This document shows positions 41,325 to 49,826 of a stretch of 64,000 nt of DNA, in pieces. The stretch comes from Gammaproteobacteria bacterium (GTDB taxonomy: Bacteria > Pseudomonadota > Gammaproteobacteria > Steroidobacterales > Rariloculaceae). The stretch spans positions 102,041 to 166,040 of the forward strand of contig JAJDVG010000012.1 in assembly GCA_022826245.1 (NCBI GenBank), in the 5' to 3' direction. The translations under genes were made by a program, and so were the position numbers. The first letter of the stretch is position 1; every line of letters begins with the position of its first letter. The notes under the pieces are model-generated. The model had not been told where the DNA came from. It saw only the letters and a program-made list of their open reading frames with translations, and ran no database searches.

Positions 41325-43154
41325 CTAAAACTCAAGGACGCTTCCCAGAGCCGGGTTGATCCCGCCGTGGAAGCCGCCCTGGTCGCGCACGACATGCGGC
41401 ACGAGGTCGTCGTCATACCAGACGAATACGAGACCGTGGGCGTCACCGAAATTCGGCATGTCGATCGCGTGTGTCTGAACGCGCTCCTCCGTATCGAACA
41501 CATAGATACGGCCATCGGCATTGCTCGTGCCCCACATCTCGCGCCCGTTCGGCGCCAGCAGCACGTGATCGACCTGGTAGCCGGAAAAGACGGTCTCGAT
41601 CGCCCGGCCGCGCTCGGTATTGATGACGGTCATCGTGCGGCCGAACATGCCGGTCGTCTCGCCCTTGTCGGCAACCCAGATCTCAGTTTCGTCCGCATTG
41701 AGGCTTGCGCCATACGGACCGATGCCGGTAGGCGTCGTCCAGGCGATCTCGCCGGTCTCGAGATTGATCTTGTTCAGGTAGGAGTTCGCGCCGACGGGGA
41801 CGTACATGAACTCCTGAGCCGAGTCGACGACAATCCAGTTGGCGCGAAAGCCCGGGTAAGGATATTCCTGGACGACTTGCCAGGTTCCCGGATCGACCTT
41901 CGCCACCCAGAACGGGCGCATCGTCGCGTAGCGACCGGTGTTGTACTGCGAGGCGGCGATATAGGCGGAGATTGACGAAGCCCCATATCCGCCGGGCTGC
42001 ATCAGGATGTAGATGAACTCGTTGTCGGTGAACGAGGTGTACGAAACACCGCCGAGTTCCTCGTCACGTACACCGCCGATAACCTCGTCGGTTTCGGGAT
42101 CCATCAGGAAAACGTCGAGCCCGTCTACGTCACGTGCGAACGTGTCGACGAGCATGTAGCGATCCTGAAAGATCTGCGCATGGTGCATGCGCCCGCCAAT
42201 CGCGAGCTGCTCGACCGGCTGCAGCGTGATCGCATCCGCCTTGATCAGCGATGCCGGTGAATCGAGCCGAGATCCTCCCGGCGTGGGGTTGCCGATAGGA
42301 CGATCCGCAGCTCCGGCAAATGACGGACGAGGGCCGGCCACATAGACGTAGCGTCCGTCAGGCGTGACTGCCGTCGAATGAATCGACGTGCGCATTTCAT
42401 CCGGAAACCGGTGATACGCGATGACTTCCTTTGTCGCCGCATCCCCGACCACGACGTGCGTCGAGCCTGCGTCGAACCGGCCTGCGTTGGGAAAGTCGAT
42501 CCCTGCCGGATACCCGGCGCCGGTTGCTTCGTAGAAATAGACCTTGCCGGCTTCCGGCGTAAATTTCGGCTCGCCTGCATCGTAGGTTCGCGCCGAACGA
42601 ATCTCGTAGCTGCGCATGATGTTGCCGGGTGAGGACTTGCGTTCCCAGCCCGCGAGCACGGTGTCGAACTCTTCGATCTGCAGGACGAGTTCATCGCGTG
42701 CGGAAATCACGAAGTTGTCGGTCGATGCGTAAAAGCTGTAGTCGCGCGCGCTGGCCAGCGAAGCGACAAGCTCGTCGACGATGCCCGCGTTGACGTCGAG
42801 GTTCGCGAGTGTGCGGATATAGGCCGCGGTCGCAACCAGATCTTCGCTTGTCGCGTTGAGCGAGTCTGCAACATCGCCCATTTCAGGGTTCGTGTTGAGC
42901 TGGTACAGGATGTCGAATGCGCTCGGCGCATGCCTGAGCGACGGCCCGGTAACGCCTTCGCCCGAATTGCCGTGACAGTCCCAGCACTCGCCGCGTCCGC
43001 CATAAATCTCTTCGCCGCGGGCGAGCAACGCGTCGATATCGCTCACGTCGATGCTCACCGCGCCGCCCGAATCCGATGCGGACTGTCCACAGGCGGCGAG
43101 CACGGTCGCCGAAAGGACAGGAACCAGTCGCCAAGTCAGACTTCGTTGAAACAT
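41325..43154 (-). CDS. Cytochrome c - beta-propeller lipoprotein
   Basis: A 609-residue protein. The ATG at 43154 begins a lipoprotein signal with lipobox VLAAC (RLVPVLSATVLAACGQ). A cytochrome c haem site CWDCH (57-61) follows, then a long propeller with YVTN/cytochrome-d1-like repeats (HSTAVTPDGRYVYVAGPRPSF, IVVDSAQEFMYVPVGANSYLNKINLETGEI, ASLNADETEIWVADKGETTGMFGRTMTVINTERG, VLLAPNGREMWGTSNADGRIYVFD). It may be a redox sensor, dehydrogenase or electron carrier. It lies between the two flavocytochrome pairs on the same strand and may serve both. Confidence 0.85.
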   Translation of the reverse strand: MFQRSLTWRLVPVLSATVLAACGQSASDSGGAVSIDVSDIDALLARGEEIYGGRGECWDCHGNSGEGVTGPSLRHAPSAFDILYQLNTNPEMGDVADSLNATSEDLVATAAYIRTLANLDVNAGIVDELVASLASARDYSFYASTDNFVISARDELVLQIEEFDTVLAGWERKSSPGNIMRSYEIRSARTYDAGEPKFTPEAGKVYFYEATGAGYPAGIDFPNAGRFDAGSTHVVVGDAATKEVIAYHRFPDEMRTSIHSTAVTPDGRYVYVAGPRPSFAGAADRPIGNPTPGGSRLDSPASLIKADAITLQPVEQLAIGGRMHHAQIFQDRYMLVDTFARDVDGLDVFLMDPETDEVIGGVRDEELGGVSYTSFTDNEFIYILMQPGGYGASSISAYIAASQYNTGRYATMRPFWVAKVDPGTWQVVQEYPYPGFRANWIVVDSAQEFMYVPVGANSYLNKINLETGEIAWTTPTGIGPYGASLNADETEIWVADKGETTGMFGRTMTVINTERGRAIETVFSGYQVDHVLLAPNGREMWGTSNADGRIYVFDTEERVQTHAIDMPNFGDAHGLVFVWYDDDLVPHVVRDQGGFHGGINPALGSVLEF

Positions 43155-43332
43155 GCTCTTCCCCCGATGCTTTTGATTGGACCAGCGCGTTCGCGCTCGC
43201 ATCACGACACGGTTGTGTCTGCCATCGCCGCCGTTGCTGCCAATAACTCGGCGTTCCCGTCGCTGCTCGAGCTACATGCCATCCAGAGAGGGACAACGGC
43301 TGCAGGGAGAACCCGTGCTGCGCGTGTCCCTG

Positions 43333-43674
43333 TCATTCGTTGTTGCGAGTCAGATAGGCGACAAGGGCTTCGAGCTCCGAGTCGGAGATCTCAGTCGGTC
43401 GAAACGGCGCCATGCCGTTCGTCCAGGTGCGCAGAGTGGCAGTGATGTACTCCGGTGTGAGATTCGTGCGCTCGGTCAGCAACGCGGGCAATTCACCCTC
43501 GTATCGCGCCTCGAGCATGAACGTTCCGCCCTTCTGCACGCCATCGCCATGGCAGTACTCGCACTTGTCGACATAGATCCTTTCGCCCAGTTCGAGTGCC
43601 GAGTCCTGGGCCGCTGCGCCGCCATACGCGAACGGCAGGATCAGCAGTGAAGCGATTGCGGTAGTCCTGCTCAT
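43333..43674 (-). CDS. Small periplasmic cytochrome c (flavocytochrome partner)
   Basis: A 113-residue cytochrome c with a signal peptide (MSRTTAIASLLILPFAYGGAAAQ), haem site CEYCH (38-42) and the axial-Met region NGMAPFRPTEISDSELEALVAYL. Its ATG overlaps the stop of the flavoprotein gene at 43671 by four bases, the same coupled arrangement as 39729/39732. The two cytochromes align well over their full length, so this is a duplicated flavocytochrome module. Confidence 0.92.
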   Translation of the reverse strand: MSRTTAIASLLILPFAYGGAAAQDSALELGERIYVDKCEYCHGDGVQKGGTFMLEARYEGELPALLTERTNLTPEYITATLRTWTNGMAPFRPTEISDSELEALVAYLTRNNE

Positions 43675-45251
43675 GCCCGATCCTCCCGGTAGCGACTCGG
43701 CCAGATGCCGCTCTTGCCCGGCGCCAGGATGCCATTGGGATCCAGGGTGTCCTTGAGCGTTTCGAAAAAGCGCATCAAGGCGTGATCGTTCCAGGCATAA
43801 GCGGCGGCGGCCTCATCGGCGAACGGTGTCGGTGCGCGATACTCGCCATAGCCGAGCTTGCCGGCCTCTTCGATCAGCATTCTCGCCATTTCCATCGAGC
43901 GGGCGTTCGCTTCCGGATCGTCGCGGACGACCGGCGCAGCACCGAGCGCGATCAGGCCCCAAGGCGAGTGGTTGTGCAGTGCGCCGCCGATGTAGCGCCG
44001 GCCGTATTGCCGGTAAACCCGGTCGTAGACTTCGCGAAACTCCCAGTAAGCCTGCCCGTCAAACGGCAGGACCATCGAGATGAACGCGCCCCCGTGGTTC
44101 CAGAGCGGCGTCTCCTGAAACGAGGGAATGCCGGCGAGCATCTTGTGGCGGCTCTCCCAGTTGTCCTGGTCATCGTAAGGCGCAAGGAACTTCTCGGTTT
44201 CGTAGTTCGCGCCCGGAATTGCCGCGTTGAATTCGTCCTGAATCTCTTCCCAGTTCGCCTCGACGACGCGGTCGTATCCGTAGAGCCCGAGGCGAAAGCT
44301 CCAGCCCGGCAGCCGCGGGGGTCCGCCGCCAGGACCGCCCGGTCCACCCGGAGCACCCGGTGGCCCGCCCATTGGGGCAGCTATCGGCGCCTGGGCCCAT
44401 GGATCGCGTCCCGGAACGTGTGGGCCGAGACTTACGGCGTTGTTGATGGCGCCGCCGAGCCTGAGTTTTCTGAGCGTGTCGATCATCGGCACGATGTCTT
44501 CGTTGTTCGGGGCGATGACCAAGCTCGAACGAAAAGCCGGCGGATGCGGGATCAGGCGTACACCGACCTTCGTGACGATGCCGTAGTTCGATTGCGAGAA
44601 CATCCCCTGTACGTGCGGACCCAGGCCGTAGGGATACTGGGCCCAGGCGCCCGAACCCTCCACCGCTGCCATGCCGGTCCGGATGACTTCACCCGTCGGC
44701 AGCACGACCTCCAGACCGCTCAGCGCCCGGTAGCGATCGCCGTTGAGGCCGTAGCCGACGCCTCGTTCCAGACCGATGGCAACGATGCTCGAGTAAGCCG
44801 GCGAAGGCCCGTCGACCCAGAGCCTGAGTCCGCGGCGCTGGATTTCCTGCCAAAGCTCGTACTGGCTGACCCCGGGTTCGACGATGGCCGTGGCGTTCGT
44901 CTCGTTCAGTTCCAGGATGCGGTTCATGCGTTTCAGATCGATGATGAGCGACCCGGCAACGCGCGTTTCCGTACCGCCGTAACCGAAATTCTTGCCCGTC
45001 GAGAACGCCCAGGTTGGAATCCCGTAGTCGTTCGCGACGCGCAGCACGCCCTGCACGTGCTCGACGGTGTGCGGCGCCACGGCCGCTGAAGGGATCGGTT
45101 CGTCGTCTGTTCCCTGCAGCGGCGAGTACGGGTCGCGGTAGGTTTCGATATGGGCATCGCTGGTGAACACCCAGTCTTCTCCGACCACCTCGCGCAGCTC
45201 GGCAATCGCGCCGTCAAAATCCTGTTGCGAGAGTCCTGCGGGTAGCGGCAT
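43671..45251 (-). CDS. FAD-linked oxidase, 4-cresol dehydrogenase/vanillyl-alcohol oxidase type, with Pro/Gly insertion
   Basis: A 526-residue flavoprotein with GKNFGYGGTETRVAGSLIIDLKRMNRILELNETNA, DGPSPAYSSIVAIGLERGVGYGLNGD and the closing DPNGILAPGKSGIWPSRYRE. Compared with the protein at 39729-41228 it carries an insertion of about 25 residues rich in Pro and Gly (PMGGPPGAPGGPGGPGGG), probably a surface loop or linker. The family loop reads DGPSPAYSS where the other two read DVPxPGWGS, so substrate preference may differ. It is coupled to the cytochrome at 43333 and is downstream of a Tat-protein gene. Confidence 0.92.
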   Translation of the reverse strand: MPLPAGLSQQDFDGAIAELREVVGEDWVFTSDAHIETYRDPYSPLQGTDDEPIPSAAVAPHTVEHVQGVLRVANDYGIPTWAFSTGKNFGYGGTETRVAGSLIIDLKRMNRILELNETNATAIVEPGVSQYELWQEIQRRGLRLWVDGPSPAYSSIVAIGLERGVGYGLNGDRYRALSGLEVVLPTGEVIRTGMAAVEGSGAWAQYPYGLGPHVQGMFSQSNYGIVTKVGVRLIPHPPAFRSSLVIAPNNEDIVPMIDTLRKLRLGGAINNAVSLGPHVPGRDPWAQAPIAAPMGGPPGAPGGPGGPGGGPPRLPGWSFRLGLYGYDRVVEANWEEIQDEFNAAIPGANYETEKFLAPYDDQDNWESRHKMLAGIPSFQETPLWNHGGAFISMVLPFDGQAYWEFREVYDRVYRQYGRRYIGGALHNHSPWGLIALGAAPVVRDDPEANARSMEMARMLIEEAGKLGYGEYRAPTPFADEAAAAYAWNDHALMRFFETLKDTLDPNGILAPGKSGIWPSRYREDRA

Positions 45252-45346
45252 TGTTCTGATCCTTTGCTGAGGTGTTCGCTTCTGTTGCGGAGTTCGACTT
45301 TGTTACGAGGTGTGCCGTATGAAGCTGAATCAAGCGTTCCGGGGGG

Positions 45347-45919
45347 TCAGGCGCGAATCGGCGCGATAACCCAGGCGGCAAGTTGGGTCGGGCCGTGCCG
45401 ATCGCTCGTCGGTCCCGGTGCCACGCGGGACGCTTGCCACGGACTGCTCGTCAAGTAGAGATCGACGAGGTTTTCAAGTTCGCTCGCCAAGGCAAATTCC
45501 GACGGCAGCGACGAGTACATCGACCGACGAACCGTCTCGCGCCCTGTTTCACCATCGATCGAGATGTCGAGCCGCCCGACCTGCCGGTAGCCGACATCAC
45601 GGGCGAACGCGCGCATGACTTCTGAGTCGAGATCCGAGGTGAACCCGGCAATGACGGTTGATCTGTCGAGACAGGCGCCGCGCAACGAATCGAACCAGAC
45701 CCTCGGCAGGTCTCCACGAATCGAAAGGCACTGCGCTCCCGACGCGCGAGCGACCCGCGACAGGCCTTCGTTAGCGCCGATCCTCTCGTCCACCACGATG
45801 ATGTCGAACGAGAGCCGGACCTGTCCGGCCGCGGCAGCGAGGGGATGTGCAAGTATCGGCACCGACACCGATGCCGCGCTCTTCGCCAGAAACTGGCGTC
45901 TGTCAAGCAAATCGCTCAT
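45347..45919 (-). CDS. Tat-exported protein, paralogue of 31991-32584
   Basis: A 190-residue protein beginning MSDLLDRRQFLAKSAASVSVPILAHPLAAAA, a twin-arginine signal. The mature part is FDIIVVDERIGANEGLSRVARASGAQCLSIRGDLPRVWFDSLRGACLDRSTVIAGFTSDLDSEVMRAFARDVGYRQVGRLDIS and ends in AWVIAPIRA. The same ending and general layout occur in the 31991-32584 protein. It is the first gene of the minus-strand run that continues through two flavoprotein/cytochrome pairs to 39388, which suggests a role in that exported redox system. Function is unknown. Confidence 0.7.
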   Translation of the reverse strand: MSDLLDRRQFLAKSAASVSVPILAHPLAAAAGQVRLSFDIIVVDERIGANEGLSRVARASGAQCLSIRGDLPRVWFDSLRGACLDRSTVIAGFTSDLDSEVMRAFARDVGYRQVGRLDISIDGETGRETVRRSMYSSLPSEFALASELENLVDLYLTSSPWQASRVAPGPTSDRHGPTQLAAWVIAPIRA

Positions 45920-46014
45920 CGCCGTACTTTATCCCCTCTCACTGGTTCAGTCAGACCCGATCCGGTAAAGCCCTGCCGGCACACCGTAGACAGACCGTCC
46001 GGATCGAGTATACA

Positions 46015-46045
46015 ACTTGACACTCGTAAAGTTAATCACTAGATT
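46015..46045 (+). promoter_or_regulatory. Promoter with overlapping palindromic operator (site B)
   Basis: TTGACA (46017-46022), a 17-base spacer and TAGATT (46040-46045) form a promoter for the genes at 46160 and 46879. ACTTGACACTCGTAAAGT (46015-46032) overlaps the -35. It matches site A (31897-31914) at 16 of 18 positions and site C (35106-35123, opposite orientation) more loosely. Confidence 0.65.
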
Positions 46046-46159
46046 TCTACGGTTCACATTTTCCTCGCCCGCAGCGCCGCACAGGATCGGGCAGACACGA
46101 ATCGAGCGGAGCAGTTGGCGCCCATTTCACGAGCAATGACCAAGGGTCCAGGAGGCACA

Positions 46160-46843
46160 ATGCGCCATCAAAAACACCTCGGAACCGGCCTGATCGCCGC
46201 CGTATCGCTGCTGGCCGGGCCGATCGCCATGGCACAGACGATGAGTTTTTTCGTTACGAGCGAAGGGCTCGGTAACGGCGCCGACCTCGGCGGCATCGAG
46301 GGGGCCGATGCCCATTGCCAGGCACTCGCCGACGCCGCCGGATTCGGGAACCGCACCTGGGCCGCCTACCTGAGCACTCAGGGCAACGATCCCGTTCACG
46401 CACGGCACCGCATCGGGACAGGGCCGTGGCACAACGCCGAAGGTGTGTTGATCGCTATGGATGTCGACAGCCTTCACGAGGTCGACGTCAACGTCAACCA
46501 TGCATCGGCCATCGACCAGAACGGCGTCAGAGTGCCCTACGCCAATCTCGACGAGGAAGGCAACACGCTCTCCCCCGAACTCGAGGAAATCCCGGCGGAA
46601 CACGACATATTGACCGGTTCAAGGGAAGACGGCACGGCCTTCCCCCTCGGCGAAGACCGCACCTGCAACAACTGGACGTCGAGCGATGAAGGCAGTGCGA
46701 TGCTCGGTCATCACGACCGGCGCACGCTGCAGCCCGGGGTGTTCTCGTCGTGGAATTCGGCCCATCCCTCGGCCGGCTGCAGCCAGCCGGAACTGGTACG
46801 CACGGGTGGATCGGGTCTCTTCTACTGTTTCGCCACGGACTGA
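46160..46843 (+). CDS. Secreted C-type-lectin-like (DUF1554-type) protein
   Basis: A 227-residue exported protein. ATG 46160 follows a strong AGGAGG and starts a signal peptide (MRHQKHLGTGLIAAVSLLAG ... MAQ). The mature part begins MSFFVTSEGLGNGADLGGIEGADAHCQALADAAGFGNRTWAAYLSTQG and ends with TCNNWTSSDEGSAMLGHHDR and GSGLFYCFATD, the conserved Cys/Trp/Gly pattern of the lectin-like domain seen in DUF1554 and endostatin-like bacterial proteins. It may bind a ligand at the surface. It is the first gene after site B, and the M24-like gene follows 35 bases later. Confidence 0.75.
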   Translation: MRHQKHLGTGLIAAVSLLAGPIAMAQTMSFFVTSEGLGNGADLGGIEGADAHCQALADAAGFGNRTWAAYLSTQGNDPVHARHRIGTGPWHNAEGVLIAMDVDSLHEVDVNVNHASAIDQNGVRVPYANLDEEGNTLSPELEEIPAEHDILTGSREDGTAFPLGEDRTCNNWTSSDEGSAMLGHHDRRTLQPGVFSSWNSAHPSAGCSQPELVRTGGSGLFYCFATD

Positions 46844-46878
46844 TCGCAGCCGACAACTTCGACTGTACGGAGTCAATC

Positions 46879-48279
46879 ATGAAACCAGAACAGATTCGCG
46901 GCGATGCCGATTCGGAGCTGCGCCGACGCGACTTCCTGAAGTATGCCGCGGGCGGTGTTGCCGCCGGCGCGCTTGGCGCCAACGCGATGATGGACGCCCG
47001 GGCGCAAGCGATACTCAAGGCCGATCGCAGCCTGCTGAACACCTGGCCGACGCTCACGAGCGCCACGAAAGATTGGCGGTGGGGCCGCATCCGTTCGATG
47101 ATGGCGGACAACAACGTCGACGCGATGCTGATCATGAATGGCCAGGCATCCCGCTATTTGTCGGAGATACCGAACACGACGCTGTTGTTTCCGATCGATG
47201 ACGAGCCGATCGCCTTCTCCGTCTATGGCAGCGGCGCCATGGACGCCGAGGCCATCATGAAAGGCGAGGAAGCCGGTATCGAGACCTGGGTCAGAGATTA
47301 CCGCTCCGCGCAGGGCACGCCCCCACAGCTCGCCGCGGCCATCGAGGAAAAGAATCTGCAGAACGCGCGAATCGGCACGTTCGGCATTCAAGCCGCAGGC
47401 CACATGCAGCGCCGCACCGGCAACTGGCGCCCGGGCGGGCTCGCCAACGCCTTGCAGCAGCAACACCCGGGGCTCGAGTTCGTTGAGCTTTGGGATGAAT
47501 TCATGCAGTTGTGGCTCGTCAAGAACGACGAGGAAACGGCCATGTTCCGCAAGGCGGCGGCCGCGGCGGAGCTCGCCTGCGAGCTGTTTCGCGATGCCTG
47601 CGTGCCGGGTAACACACTGGCCGACGTCAAGGCTGCGGCCTACACCGAGCCTTCCCGCTACGGTGTGGAAATGGTGCACCTGTGGACCGGCGGCGGCCCG
47701 GACGGCGGTCGCGAGATTCCCTGGCTCAGGCGTGGAATCCGTCCGCCGGAGATCCAGCGTGGCGACCTGATCGTGGGCGAGTTCATGGTGAACTGCGGAT
47801 CGCTGAACTCACAGATCTGCATTTCCGTTTCCGTCGGGCCGATGTCGGACAAGAAGCGCGAGCTCGCCGAGATCTGCCGCGAGTCCTACGACGTCTGCCT
47901 CGACGCCATACGTCCCGGGATGGTGTTCAGCGAGCTTGGCGAAGCGATGGCGGAACCGCTGCGACGCGCCGGCGCGTGGCAGATGAGCCCACTGATTCAC
48001 ACGCTGAACCCGACGGAAAGCGTGACTATAATTACCGAAGGGATCACGGGGCCGCGCGGCTATCCCGGTGTGCGCGAACGATTCGCCGGCGGGGAGTTGC
48101 GCGAACTCGGCGTGGATCGGGGCGACCTGATTCTCGAAGCGGGCATGGCCTTTCAGATCGAGCCCAATGCAGCGTTCGAGCGTACATTCGTGAACACTGG
48201 CGGCAGTCTGATGCTGCACGCGGACGGCATTGAGGAACTGAACCCGATCTGCGCCAATGTAATTGAGCTCGACGTTTAG
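46879..48279 (+). CDS. Tat-exported M24-fold (aminopeptidase P/creatinase-like) protein with altered metal site
   Basis: A 466-residue protein starting MKPEQIRGDADSELRRRDFLKYAAGGVAAGAL, a twin-arginine signal. The first half is a creatinase-N-like domain (NNVDAMLIMNGQASRYLSEIPNTTLLFPID), the second an M24 pita-bread domain. The usual metal-binding Asp pair lies where this protein has GDLIVGEFMVNCGSLNSQI, so both Asp appear to be replaced, although a His (SPLIHTL), Glu (FQIEPN) and a final Glu (GIEELN) remain. It may act without a dinuclear metal site, as creatinase does, or not be a peptidase. It lies between the lectin-like and TetR genes. Confidence 0.75.
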   Translation: MKPEQIRGDADSELRRRDFLKYAAGGVAAGALGANAMMDARAQAILKADRSLLNTWPTLTSATKDWRWGRIRSMMADNNVDAMLIMNGQASRYLSEIPNTTLLFPIDDEPIAFSVYGSGAMDAEAIMKGEEAGIETWVRDYRSAQGTPPQLAAAIEEKNLQNARIGTFGIQAAGHMQRRTGNWRPGGLANALQQQHPGLEFVELWDEFMQLWLVKNDEETAMFRKAAAAAELACELFRDACVPGNTLADVKAAAYTEPSRYGVEMVHLWTGGGPDGGREIPWLRRGIRPPEIQRGDLIVGEFMVNCGSLNSQICISVSVGPMSDKKRELAEICRESYDVCLDAIRPGMVFSELGEAMAEPLRRAGAWQMSPLIHTLNPTESVTIITEGITGPRGYPGVRERFAGGELRELGVDRGDLILEAGMAFQIEPNAAFERTFVNTGGSLMLHADGIEELNPICANVIELDV

Positions 48280-48319
48280 AGTGCTTCGAACTTGCGCGCA
48301 GGCTGGACAAGCATCGCGT

Positions 48320-48354
48320 TATAATTGTCTAAAGTACTGATTGTTAGATTGTCT
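48320..48354 (+). promoter_or_regulatory. TetR gene promoter region with inverted and direct repeats
   Basis: TATAAT (48320-48325) is followed by TCTAA-N11-TTAGA (48328-48348), and ATTGTCT is repeated at 48324-48330 and 48348-48354. Operator sites downstream of a -10 box suit autorepression by the TetR protein. These repeats are unlike the ACTTGACA-type sites A to C. Confidence 0.45.
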
Positions 48355-48370
48355 CGAACAGGAAGAGTCC

Positions 48371-49021
48371 TTGACCCAGCCCGCCGTTCGTTCGAAATCC
48401 GCAGCCGTGTTCCGCGACGGCCCCTCGACGCGAAAGCGAATCCTTGAAGCTGCGCTGAAGGCCTTCGCGCGCCACGGCTTCGAAGGCGTCTCCTTACGCA
48501 CCATCGCTGACGAGGCCGGAATCAATCACCAGCTCATCGGCCACCACTTCGGATCGAAACAGGATCTGTGGAACGCGGCACTCGAGGCGCGTTTCGACGA
48601 TTTCCAGGAATTCCATGAGGCATTGAGCGTCGCAAGCGATCTTCCCGACCCGCGAGAGCAGTTCCGGCACTGCGTAAAGACGATCGTCGAGTTTACGATC
48701 GCCTCCCCGGACATCCCTTGCATTCACTACCACGAGGCCCTGATCAACCGCTCGGCCGAGAAGAACTCGGACCGCTATCAACGGCTCCTCGAACAGCAGG
48801 TGACGCGATACCGCACTCTGACTGATCGACTACTGACCCAGCTACAGGACACCGGCGTCATCGCGCAGATGCCCGTCGACGATTTCCGCTACGTATTTCA
48901 GGGCGCCATCCTGCACCGCATCATCGTCGCGAAAGAGAGCGAGCACTTTTCCGGCATGCCGATCGAGGATCTCGTCGACGCGCATACCGATGCGATCGTC
49001 AGGAGCTTCACCAAGCAGTAG
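48371..49021 (+). CDS. TetR-family transcriptional regulator
   Basis: A 216-residue repressor. The N-terminal helix-turn-helix is typical (TRKRILEAALKAFARHGFEGVSLRTIADEAGINHQLIGHHFGSKQDLWNAALE, about 15-65), followed by a helical ligand-binding/dimer domain. I chose the TTG at 48371, preceded by GGAAGAG, giving (M)TQPAVRSKSAAVFRDG. A TTG at 48341 is an alternative. It is the last plus-strand gene of the block and is the natural local candidate for control of the promoters at 31897, 35076 and 46015. The ligand is unknown. Confidence 0.88.
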   Translation: MTQPAVRSKSAAVFRDGPSTRKRILEAALKAFARHGFEGVSLRTIADEAGINHQLIGHHFGSKQDLWNAALEARFDDFQEFHEALSVASDLPDPREQFRHCVKTIVEFTIASPDIPCIHYHEALINRSAEKNSDRYQRLLEQQVTRYRTLTDRLLTQLQDTGVIAQMPVDDFRYVFQGAILHRIIVAKESEHFSGMPIEDLVDAHTDAIVRSFTKQ

Positions 49022-49135
49022 ACAACCGGCGTTCCGCAGCTTCGGGACGCAAGCGCAGATCGGCCAGCGCTTCCATTACGGCCGTCGCACCGGTCGCGGA
49101 CAGCCTCTTTCAGTTTCGCGGCGCCGCACGTCAGA

Positions 49136-49561
49136 TCACTGAGCGCCTACCACCCTGCCGGGGCCAAAGGCTTCGACCATATAGGTATCTTCCAGCGCCA
49201 CAACCTGGTGCTCTGCATAGGATTCGATAACGAACACGTCCCCCGGCTCCATAATGACATCGCCGTCGGAGGTCATCGCCCGCAATCGACCGCTGATGAC
49301 GACGAGCAGTTCTTCCTCGGGATGATTGTGGTGCGGTGACATTGCGCCTTCCTGAAGGTATGTCTGCGATAGCAGAACGGTCTGCGCCCTCACGCCCTTG
49401 ACCTGAATCAGATCGCCGAGATTGTTTACCGGGATGTCTGCCTCCCTGTGCACCGTCGCCTGCGGCGGCACGATCTGCGCCATCCGGCCCTGCTGGGCGT
49501 AGATGGCCATACTGCCTATGCCGACACAGGCCAGGGTTGCGATCAAGGCGTACTTTTTCAT
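49136..49561 (-). CDS. Secreted cupin protein
   Basis: A 141-residue protein with a signal peptide (MKKYALIATLACVGIGSMAIYAQ) and a single cupin barrel. The first motif is GAMSPHHNHPEEELLVVISGRL and the second EPGDVFVIESYAEHQVVAL, so the metal-binding His, His, Glu and His are all present. Small exported cupins of this kind often accompany redox gene clusters. The reaction cannot be inferred. Confidence 0.85.
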   Translation of the reverse strand: MKKYALIATLACVGIGSMAIYAQQGRMAQIVPPQATVHREADIPVNNLGDLIQVKGVRAQTVLLSQTYLQEGAMSPHHNHPEEELLVVISGRLRAMTSDGDVIMEPGDVFVIESYAEHQVVALEDTYMVEAFGPGRVVGAQ

Positions 49562-49763
49562 TTAAGTCTCCTGCGATCCCGGGGATTCGAGCGTCTTTTC
49601 CATTGAACCCCGGAACGTGTACCTCAGTCCACAGCGCTCAATGGTCGTGAGGAACGGGGACACCGCGATGCCGGCGTGCATCCAGGGCGCTGGTTTCAGG
49701 TTTCCGCATGACTCCCTCGCGTCCGTGCGCGCTAAATTGCCCGCAAGTCTGGACGAAGGGTAA

Positions 49764-49805
49764 CTGACCCGGCTCATCGAAGATAAGCGGGTCGCGCCGG
49801 GTCAG
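49764..49805. terminator. Hairpin downstream of acidic-protein gene
   Basis: CTGACCCGGC (49764-49773) and GCCGGGTCAG (49796-49805) pair perfectly over 10 bp with a 22-base loop. It lies just after the stop of the minus-strand gene 49827-50060. No T-run is seen. Confidence 0.55.
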
Positions 49806-49826
49806 CTCATCGGCGTCGCCGAACTG

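Noticed and set aside
49562..49777. Short minus-strand frame upstream of the cupin gene
   Set aside because: It has no signal peptide, no domain and no clear ribosome-binding site, and it is probably 5' untranslated or promoter DNA.
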